A stretch of DNA of 64,000 nt, from contig OX381721.1 of the NCBI GenBank assembly GCA_947462335.1, positions 8,122,001 to 8,186,000 on the forward strand, read 5' to 3'. Below the pieces are notes generated by a model. That model saw only the letters and a program-made list of their open reading frames with translations, was not told the origin of the DNA and did no database searches. This DNA comes from Harmothoe impar. Lineage: Eukaryota > Annelida > Polychaeta > Phyllodocida > Polynoidae. The translations under genes and the position numbers were made by a program. Within the stretch, counting starts at the first letter, position 1, and each line of letters opens with the position of its first letter. Below are positions 21,177 to 28,600 of this stretch, one piece after another.

Positions 21177-21333
21177 TGTCTTTCAAGTTCACTTTAAGGT
21201 ATGAACCTAACCGTATGTAATCTGATGTCGGCAACTTACTACTTATTTTCAGTAGCATAGCGTCTGGTAAGTATCCTAACGGCTCTCCTTTGAAGTATGA
21301 TGATACAGGTACTACTAAATTGAAATCTGCCAT
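21157..21333 (-). CDS. First half of death domain 1, in a shifted frame
   Basis: A 58-codon frame beginning at the first ATG after the TATA box at 21402-21395, so it is the natural start of this transcript. Its last 35 residues (KISSKLPTSDYIRLGSYL and on) line up with helices 1-3 of the second death domain downstream (SLLAELCPRDWKTIGIYL). It ends at a TGA (21159-21157), where the +1 frame continues exactly with the expected rest of the domain. Either a single-base indel has broken the gene, or the ribosome shifts +1 at the UGA, or a splice joins the parts. The overlap of the two frames is about 20 bases. Confidence 0.65.
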   Translation of the reverse strand: MADFNLVVPVSSYFKGEPLGYLPDAMLLKISSKLPTSDYIRLGSYLKVNLKDIGTSQL

Positions 21334-21337
21334 GATG

Positions 21338-21600
21338 AGCGAGGTACAGGTAGGTAGGTAGAGCGTTGTATGGGGTGTTGTAGGTTAGGGGGAGCTTTTA
21401 TAAAGCTCTTTAGACTAGATACGTAGGGAAATCGTGTAAAGAGCATGCAAAACGTTCTGAGTTCGAACTCCTCGCCCCCCTATCCATTTCACACTAGAGG
21501 GGTGCCCCCACCCCATACACCCTATGCTAATACTATACACACCCCCCACCCCACCCAACTCTATACGATGCACTAACGTTTCACTTTTTTACCAGAGTGT
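21338..21600. other. Promoter-bearing spacer
   Basis: A 263-bp spacer between two leftward genes. It holds the TATA element of the death-domain/virion block. On the plus strand there is a string resembling a tRNA T-arm or pol III B box (GAGTTCGAACTCC, ~21459-21471) near C-rich runs (21474-21560). No full tRNA cloverleaf can be drawn with confidence. Confidence 0.5.
21395..21402 (-). promoter_or_regulatory. TATA box of the leftward virion block
   Basis: TATAAAAG on the minus strand, 62 bases before the ATG at 21333, with no other ATG between. It sits within a perfect 7-bp inverted repeat (GAGCTTT/AAAGCTC). The expected transcription start is near 21370. It probably drives the death-domain gene, ATPase and the tightly spaced genes after them. 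Confidence 0.7.
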
Positions 21601-22254
21601 TTACAATAACATTCTGAGCGCTAAACCACTACGATGAGGGGACGTTGTAATATCACGCTCCCACTGACTTAAATAAGTTTTAACTCTGTGTCTGTCTGCT
21701 TCAGTGTAACGTTCTAGATACGTATCTGGGATTTTGAAAATGTCTTCTACTTTCAAATCTGAACGACCTGCTAAGTTCCTTTGAAGCTGACAACCTAGCA
21801 TGTCTATGATACTCTCTAACAAGTAATGTGTCGGCATGTCTTGATTAGAGTGGTACTGAGGATGATGAGGGTTGTTTGCGTGGTGGTGTTTCAGCGCTGA
21901 TTCCCACATTGCAAGGTGGTCAGAGTTCTTGAGAGGTTTTGAACTCTTAAGGCGGCCAAACTTCCAGCCGTATCCAACAGCTTCTACAGCTGAAAACTTA
22001 GACAAGTCGTGCTTCATAATCAACTTGTCTATACATTTACCTTCACTCTCATTGAAGCTATCACTTAGCAGAACCCAAGTGTAATACAACCATTTCCTAT
22101 GCTCTAAAGTCTGTTTGAAATGATTGAAAATGTACTGTAAAGTTTTTATAGTGCATGTGACAGACTCTTTTCTTTCACACACATACTGTAATACTAACTC
22201 GTCTTCAGGGTATCTAGCCTTAACTAGCGTGTAGAGGTCGTGAGCTGTCTTCAT
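21601..22254 (-). CDS. DUF5662-like His-rich protein
   Basis: 217 aa. The central part has the pattern of the DUF5662 family known from bacteria and large viruses: KHDLSKFSAVEAVGYGWKFG at 81-100, then a block around 113-135 with HHH and NNPHHPQY, and a later MPTHYLLESIIDMLG. The spaced His/Asp residues (H82-D83, H123-H125, H130-H131, D151) look like a metal-binding, HD-like helical site. The biochemical activity of the family is not established to my knowledge. It has its own TATA box 48-54 bases upstream and does not overlap its neighbours, so it is probably a separate transcription unit. Confidence 0.7.
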   Translation of the reverse strand: MKTAHDLYTLVKARYPEDELVLQYVCERKESVTCTIKTLQYIFNHFKQTLEHRKWLYYTWVLLSDSFNESEGKCIDKLIMKHDLSKFSAVEAVGYGWKFGRLKSSKPLKNSDHLAMWESALKHHHANNPHHPQYHSNQDMPTHYLLESIIDMLGCQLQRNLAGRSDLKVEDIFKIPDTYLERYTEADRHRVKTYLSQWERDITTSPHRSGLALRMLL

Positions 22255-22301
22255 GATGACGTTGAAAGGTCGTTTGAATGAGTGAGTGCACTTACACGAC
22301 C

Positions 22302-22308
22302 CTATATA
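22302..22308 (-). promoter_or_regulatory. TATA box of the DUF5662-like gene
   Basis: TATATAG on the minus strand in the context GAGTATATAGGGTC, 48-54 bases before the ATG at 22254. Confidence 0.55.
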
Positions 22309-22398
22309 CTCTGAGTGATTTATGACTTGACAACTAACCGTTTAAAACACAGTGTGCATGGAAAATATTTTAAGAAGTAGAGTGACAGTTTGAAGGGG

Positions 22399-22421
22399 GG
22401 TCTCTCAATATATGAGAGACC
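22399..22421. other. Perfect hairpin between leftward genes
   Basis: GGTCTCTCA - 5-base loop - TGAGAGACC: nine perfect pairs. It lies in the 257-bp spacer between the unknown 230-aa gene and the DUF5662-like gene, 38 bases beyond the former's AATAAA signal. It could be an RNA structure near the transcript end or a dyad protein site. Confidence 0.6.
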
Positions 22422-22460
22422 AGAGTTAGTTTGTTAGTACACCTATACTTTTTTTTCACT

Positions 22461-22466
22461 TTTATT
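22461..22466 (-). terminator. Polyadenylation signal of the 230-aa gene
   Basis: AATAAA on the minus strand, 46 bases past the stop at 22512, within a T/A-rich stretch. Confidence 0.6.
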
Positions 22467-22511
22467 TTTTGTGAAGCATCTAATAGACTATTGGTCAAGT
22501 GTTTTTTTTCA

Positions 22512-23204
22512 TCAGTTAGGGGAGAAGGATTGAGTTGGAAAGGCTGTCACCAGTTCATACAAGACTCCTTGGCACAGTAGAGTAGGGTTTTGACAACGTT
22601 GTACAACTACTCTTACAACGTGACAACACCCATTTGCATTGTGTCCAATCTCAGTCTTGTATGCTCTTTCATACAGAAACCGATCTGAAGAGTATTTAGC
22701 ACGTGTTATCTTGTCAGGAGCTGATACTGTGTGCTTGATTAAGCCTTGTACCATACTCGTAGAGATGAACACGGAATTTCCCAGCTGCTGTGATTCCAGC
22801 TGATTAATTTTGAAGTAGGGTTTCATCCTACATTTTTGAAAGTTAATAGCTGAAGCTACTACACTATGAGAAGTTACACTGTGTTGTAACTTAGAAACTA
22901 GCAGTAACACGCTGCTCACTACTTCAGATTGAGTAGCTTTCCCAGTAGAACTAGTTATGAACTTCTTGAGAGAAGGACTACTAGCATTTATGGGAGTCGT
23001 GTTGTTATGCAGAAAACAATTTGAAAAATCTAGATTTGGAGGTATGTAACTATCTCTGATGTACTCTTCAGGACAATATCTGAACAACTGCTTTTCCTCA
23101 CCAGTCTCTACTCCACTCTTGACGTCTGAAATGAACTCCCAAACTGACCGCCGGTCTTTAGTGCTGAGTGAAATCGGTAGAGGTGTACAAGCTGCACTGG
23201 ACAT
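22512..23204 (-). CDS. Unknown 230-aa protein, divergently transcribed
   Basis: I do not recognise this protein. It is 230 aa, with a mixed alpha/beta look, no signal peptide and no membrane segment. Landmarks are TKDRRSVWEFISDVKSG near the N-terminus, a Leu-rich helix VVSSVLLLVSKLQHSV in the middle, and a Cys/Val-rich end (GCCHVVRVVVQRCQNP). It is the first leftward gene from the divergent region and has its own polyadenylation signal, so it could be an early or accessory gene. The start at 23204 is the first ATG, and the leader just before it holds GAGCAGCTC, similar to the leader of the opposite gene. Confidence 0.65.
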   Translation of the reverse strand: MSSAACTPLPISLSTKDRRSVWEFISDVKSGVETGEEKQLFRYCPEEYIRDSYIPPNLDFSNCFLHNNTTPINASSPSLKKFITSSTGKATQSEVVSSVLLLVSKLQHSVTSHSVVASAINFQKCRMKPYFKINQLESQQLGNSVFISTSMVQGLIKHTVSAPDKITRAKYSSDRFLYERAYKTEIGHNANGCCHVVRVVVQRCQNPTLLCQGVLYELVTAFPTQSFSPN

Positions 23205-23940
23205 GTTGTCTCAGAGCTGCTCAGTTTGAATCTGATCACAGCCGGTTGTTTTCAACGTACACTAATCGTTTCCCCCACCCTCTCTAGAAAAGTAGTGTCC
23301 ACAAATTAACTCACTTGAACGAAAATCTTTCAAATAAACGTCAAGAAGAAAATGTAAACTTCACCTTCAAACTTGTCAATCATATAATAAGTTTTAAAAA
23401 ATTTTTAGACTGTACTTATATTTTTTCATCTTGAAAAGTGTAGTATAAGATACATCATTCATGAACGTTCCTTTTATGTTGCAATGCCCCATCCAGCTGA
23501 CAGCCACTGTGCTATCTGAATAGAGTTCACATTTCCAACTGTTGTTTTTCAACTTTTTGTTTTGCTCTCCGCAGAAGCACCAGTCTGTTATGGGTTATCC
23601 AGTGCTTATTTATGCAGTGTGGTTGATAAAGATATGTTGTATCCAAACTCAGCCTAGTACTTTACTATAGTGACATGTGCGTATAATTGTCGTACAATAA
23701 CAATTAGAGATGAAATATGAAAAAAATGTCAGACGTCAAATGTTCGTCTATTGTCGTTCAACAAACGTGTGACAACGTTTGACAATCGTTCTCAGTAAAA
23801 TTAGTATATATACCCCTTGATTTGCTCAGTTGAAATCAAACTGCTCCTGAGCTGCTCAACTGTGACGACTACTCTACTCCTGCCACTCTACACGCTGCCT
23901 CTACTTTTCAACTTCTACAAACTAACTGTTTTAGTTTAGG
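23205..23940. promoter_or_regulatory. Divergent promoter region
   Basis: 736 bp between the leftward 230-aa gene and the rightward 510-aa gene, with no gene of its own. It includes several TTGTC/GACAA dyads near the rightward TATA box: ATTGTCGTACAAT (a perfect 5-bp inverted repeat around CGT, 23686-23698), and a spaced pair in 23750-23791 where ATTGTC...AAACGT faces ACGTTTGACAAT. Both leaders carry a GAGCTGCTC-type element (around 23217 and 23850), suggesting shared control. This is the natural point of strand switch in the element. Confidence 0.6.
23805..23812 (+). promoter_or_regulatory. TATA box of the rightward gene block
   Basis: TATATATA, 129-136 bases before the ATG at 23941. No ATG occurs between the expected start site near 23835 and 23941, so the annotated start is the first available. 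Confidence 0.65.
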
Positions 23941-25473
23941 ATGCGGTCTGCTGGCAACAAGAGCTCTAAGAAGAGTTCTAAAGTAGCTAAGAGCAAGAAC
24001 TTAGTTCTGGACGTTTCTGTGGAGATACCTCCTACAGTAAGCAATGAAGTACAGTGGATTCATCGTCCAAGTACACCTGAAGAGCAGAGTGCAGCTATCT
24101 TGGGGTTACATCACGATCTGGACTGCATGCTGGCTCCTTCCACTGGCGTACTGGACCGTGATGTATCTACGTCAGCACCAGCTTTGAGCTCTACAGACTT
24201 CAGCAACCCTGAACCGTCTCAAGATGTCCTCACTTACCAGACCCTGTCACACGTCATGCCCTTGGGACGAGGCAATGGAGCTCTTCCTACTAGAGCTACT
24301 CCTCCAGTCGTCATCGACTTGACAGTTGATGAGCTACTTCGACCCACTACGCCAATCGTCATCGACTTGACAGAGGACGAAGTAGAAGAAGGTGAAATCA
24401 TCGGGCACGACTTGAATGAAGTACTAGATGAGTGGTTCCAGAAAGCTGAAGCTGAAGGACGCTGTGCTCCACCTTCCTCACCTGTCACTACAGCTGTACC
24501 AGCCGACATTGTAGTGAGGGATAGTACCGGAGCCGTCATCACTCCTGGACTGACCGACACTGTCGTCGTCATCAACGGGGAAGCTACAGTAGTCACAGAT
24601 GAGTACTACTCACGAGTAGTAGGTGACACAAGTGGTGAAGTGAATCTTCCCAAGGGCGTGACGACAGCTACTAAAAGAGGTCCATCTCCACAGATTCAGC
24701 CAGAAGCAGTTGTTGAAAAAAAAAAGAAGCGAAAGTACACCAAGAGTGTGGCTACTGTAGCTGCAGCTGCTGCACGTGCTGCAAAGGCTGGTGTGGGAAG
24801 TGTTACTTCCCAATCGACGGTTGCCACTGCTGTTGTGACACCGCTTCCGCTGAAGAACGGATCCAGGAAAGTTGGGTCTAAGCTGGCTAACTTCCGCATA
24901 GTCCCTTTGATTGGTGAGAAGTGGCCTAGTCGGTTTGGTTTCCAATCTCAGCAAGCCGAAGGTAGCATTGTTCCTGACCAGCTGTTCTACCCACCTGGGG
25001 ACACATGCACGCTGCTTGAAGTATACAAGCTCCCCTTCATCAGTGGCGTCTCAATAAGGCAATATTTGAACAAGCCTTATGAGAGGCGCGTCAACTTACG
25101 GGCAAACGACTTCAGCGGGCTCTTCTACCAGGGCAAATCTATCATAGAGAACTATGACAGGATTAAAGAAGAAGCCAAGAAAGGAGCGCCAGCAGTCAAG
25201 AACTATCTGAACTACTTAGACAACCCTGTCAAACACACAGGTGTGTTAGTCAACCTCTACAGGGGGCAACCTAAGATCCACATCGGAACGTCGTCGTACG
25301 TGGAAGAAATGGATAAAGCGCTGCCGGCAGGTCGAGCAACAACAAGCCCAATACACTGTGGGTACACGGTCACTGTCAACACGATCAAAGACATCATGGA
25401 ACGTGTTGGGCCGATGCTGGAGAGTGACAAGAACTTTTACAGAGGTGTTACCACTTGCGATGAGACTGATTAG
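23941..25473 (+). CDS. SUMO-interacting regulator candidate (tandem SIMs, basic cluster)
   Basis: 510 aa of unknown family. Two textbook SUMO-interaction motifs lie close together: PPVVIDLTVDE (residues 121-131) and TPIVIDLTEDEVEEGE (137-152), hydrophobic VIDLT cores followed by acidic residues as in RNF4-type proteins. A basic stretch EKKKKRKYTK (259-268) is a likely nuclear localisation signal, followed by an Ala-rich segment. The last ~200 residues look folded (from about LANFRIVPLIGEKWPSRFGF onward). No RING finger is visible, so it would bind but not ligate. Codons for the basic cluster contain a run of ten A. It is first in the rightward block, a position fit for an early nuclear regulator (inference). 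Confidence 0.75.
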   Translation: MRSAGNKSSKKSSKVAKSKNLVLDVSVEIPPTVSNEVQWIHRPSTPEEQSAAILGLHHDLDCMLAPSTGVLDRDVSTSAPALSSTDFSNPEPSQDVLTYQTLSHVMPLGRGNGALPTRATPPVVIDLTVDELLRPTTPIVIDLTEDEVEEGEIIGHDLNEVLDEWFQKAEAEGRCAPPSSPVTTAVPADIVVRDSTGAVITPGLTDTVVVINGEATVVTDEYYSRVVGDTSGEVNLPKGVTTATKRGPSPQIQPEAVVEKKKKRKYTKSVATVAAAAARAAKAGVGSVTSQSTVATAVVTPLPLKNGSRKVGSKLANFRIVPLIGEKWPSRFGFQSQQAEGSIVPDQLFYPPGDTCTLLEVYKLPFISGVSIRQYLNKPYERRVNLRANDFSGLFYQGKSIIENYDRIKEEAKKGAPAVKNYLNYLDNPVKHTGVLVNLYRGQPKIHIGTSSYVEEMDKALPAGRATTSPIHCGYTVTVNTIKDIMERVGPMLESDKNFYRGVTTCDETD

Positions 25474-25585
25474 GTGAGTGCTCAACAATTAAATTACATC
25501 AGTTGTAAGATTCCTCAACACTGTATTGATAGGGCTGTAAATTCTTTGCATGATGTGTCTGCCTGTCTGTCTGTCTGTCTGTTAG
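25474..25585 (+). other. Possible 112-nt intron in the leader of the polymerase gene
   Basis: Immediately after the stop codon TAG of the SIM protein comes GTGAGT, together a full 5' splice-site match (TAG|GTGAGT). A pyrimidine-rich (CTGT)n tract ending in TTAG at 25585 is a good 3' splice site. Splicing would remove 112 nt, including the TCTG microsatellite, without changing either coding frame, since the polymerase ATG is at 25656 and its frame is closed upstream at 25641. An ATTAAA at 25488-25493 could instead end the first transcript. Confidence 0.35.
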
Positions 25586-25655
25586 TGAGTATGTTCTAGT
25601 GGAAAAAAGAAAAGAAAAAAAGAAGAAGAGAGTGTATATCTGAAGAGTTTTTAAA

Positions 25656-28600
25656 ATGCATAGACACGTCAATACTATCAGTTGTATTCGGTGTAATGCA
25701 CCTAGAATACCTAGACAAGTTACTATACATAACAGTAGCAAGAACTTGTGTACTTCAGAGACTTGCTTGAGAGAAGCCTTCTCTAGTGAAACAGTTTTAC
25801 CTGAAGAGATTGAGAAAAACTCTCTTTTCTTAGAATATTACAAATCAAATTTCAGATCGATAGGTCAAGGTTTAGTTGTGTTAGGTTGTGTACAAGCTAT
25901 ATATAACGTCAGATTAACTACTTTTGAATCTGATCAAGGAGTGAGTGAGATAGTGACAGCTCTCAGAGCTATACATGAGAATCAGTTATACAGTTATAGA
26001 GTAGCTGTGTCTTTTGGTCGAATTTTGACTTGCACTGAAGACGCTGAGCAAAGAGTCATGTATTTTCATGCTTCAGCTAACAACTCTTCAGTTTTTTATG
26101 ACAGTGAAGATCATCAAGACCCTTACTTCTTAGTTAAGAACTCTGAGAGCTTTGAAAGTTGCATAGATCTATTGAAAAGTAAAGTGAAAGTTGACACAAG
26201 TAGACCTGACACAAAGTGGACTGTAGTAGGTAATGTGAATGTGAATCTGACTTATATTAGACCTACAAATGTGTTCTTAGGTAAGTTAGAGAGTGTCCCT
26301 GCTAGTTTCAGGAAAAGAGGTATGTTACACTTCCACCGAGACTGTTACAGTAAGAGAGTGTACAGAGGCAACTTGTGTTTCTTTAGATGCTTGTCACACC
26401 ACTTGTATAGAACATTAGATAGAACTGTAGAGCTTTTCAAAGAAGCTTATCCAGACACTTGTCAGAAAAAGTTCAAAGGTATTCTCTTAAGTGATTTAGA
26501 TAGATTAGAGAAAGTATTCAAAATAGACATACGAGTGTTCAAGCTGTCTAGTACTAATAAAGTGACTGTAGTGCGTAGCAAGCTTTATAGTAGCAAGAAA
26601 GTTTTGAATCTCAACATGTACCGCAACCACTTGAGTCTGATAGTAGACATGTGTAAATATGGACGCGTGTACAGTTGTGAAAAATGTTACAAAGCATTCT
26701 CTTCTAATTACAACTTGAAGAGACACACTGCTGTAACAAAAGACTGTACTAAAGTACGATTTATATACAAAGGAGGTGTGTACAAACCTAGTAGAACTAT
26801 ATTTCAGAAGTTGAGTGAGCTAGGTGTACACACACCTACTCACTTAAAGATATACCCATATAAGATTGCTTTCGACTTTGAAAGTTATTTTGTAAAGAAC
26901 GGTGAGAAAAGTTGTAACACAACTTTTGAGTTAGATCATGTACCACTGTCTGCTAGTGTAGCTAGTGACTTTCCAGGGTATACAGAACCAGTGTGTTTTG
27001 TCAGAGAGAGTAACAGGGAAAATGATGACTTAGTCAGTCGTGTATTAGGGTACATAGATATGTTAGCTTGTGAAATAGGTGAACGTGTCAGAGAGCGTTT
27101 TAAAGTAGTGACAGATCAGCTAGATGCTCTGCAAGCTGAAGAGGAAAGGTTAGAGAGTGCGGCTTTGAAAGCTGCTAAGTTAGAGAAAAGTAAGTATAAT
27201 TTATCACCTGTCGTCAGAGCTAAACAAGCTCTGACAGCTTATATGAACAGAGTACCTGTAGTAGGTTTTAACTCAGGTCGATATGACTTAAATCTAATAA
27301 AGAGAAGCTTCCACACTTTCTTCTCAGAAAGAGAAAAGAAACCTATGACGACTATAAAAAGGTGTAACCAGTACATTGCTGTATACACTGAGCACTTAGT
27401 CTTCTTAGATATGGTGAACTATCTAGCTCCAGGATATAATTACGCTAGTTATTTGAAAGCTTTTTTGAAAGACACAGAGAAAGGTTTTTTTCCTTATGAG
27501 TGGATGGACAATGTCCGAAAATTAGATAACACAACTCTCCCACCTAGGAGGAGTTTCTATAGCTCTCTGACTGGGAAAGGTATAACTCAAGCTGAGTATA
27601 GAAGCTGTAAAGAAGTGTGGGTGAAAGAAAAAATGAAAACAATGAAAGACTACTTAGTGTACTATAACAATTTAGATGTAGCTCCATTTGTCAGAGCTAT
27701 AAATGAACATAGCAAGTTCTTCATAGAAAGGAATGTCAACATGTTCAAAGATGGTTTGACACTTCCAGGTTTGACTTTGAAGTTCCTCTTTCAGAACACT
27801 GAGTTGAATGCGACACCTTATGTTCTCTTTTCACATCATGAAAAAGAAGTCCACAACTTACTGAGAAAGAATTTAGTTGGTGGACCTGCTATAATATTCC
27901 ACAGACACCATCGTAGTGGTATAACTAGAATAAGAGAGCGTAAGTATGGAGTTGAGAGTAAAAAGTGTGATCACATTTTAGGAGTAGATGCAAATAGCTT
28001 GTACTTGAAATGTATGGGTGAAGCTCATTGTACAGGGCTCTATGTAGTGAGACGTCACGAAGATGATTTCAAGCCTGTTCTCAGTCAGCAAATCAGTTAC
28101 TCAGCTGTAGAATGGCTCCGTTACAGAGCTATACTAGACAAAGTACCTATTTTACATCAATACAATTATGGTGAAGTCAGTGTAGGTAGTCAGCGTATAA
28201 GAGTAGATGGGATAGTCCCTGATCGTAAATTGATATATCAGTTCCATGGTTGCTATTGGCATGGTCATACATGTCAGATTAACAAGACATTGATGACTAG
28301 TACGAAGGGTCGGGAATGGATAGAAGAGCGTTCTAGTAAAACAGCTGCTGTAACTCTGTATCTGAAAAGTTTAGGTTACACAGTAGTAGAACAATATGAA
28401 TGTCAGTGGATCAAATTACGAAAAAACACTCAGTGTTTGAAACTGAAACCTGAATGGAGTGTTAATAGACCGTCTTCAGCTGGTAAGATGAGTCAAGCTG
28501 AGATAATAGAAGGTGTGAAAAGTGGTTCAGTGTTTGGGTTGATTCAAGTAGATATTCACACACCTGAGCATCTCAAACCATATTTTGCTGAAATGACACC

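Noticed and set aside
21396..21481. Possible tRNA gene
   Set aside because: Only a B-box-like string and GC-rich ends are seen; acceptor and T stems mismatch and no anticodon arm can be drawn.
24234..24954. Minus-strand open frames of 114-120 aa inside the SIM gene
   Set aside because: Low-complexity Ser/Thr-rich shadows of the plus-strand gene, which has the family-like organisation and promoter.
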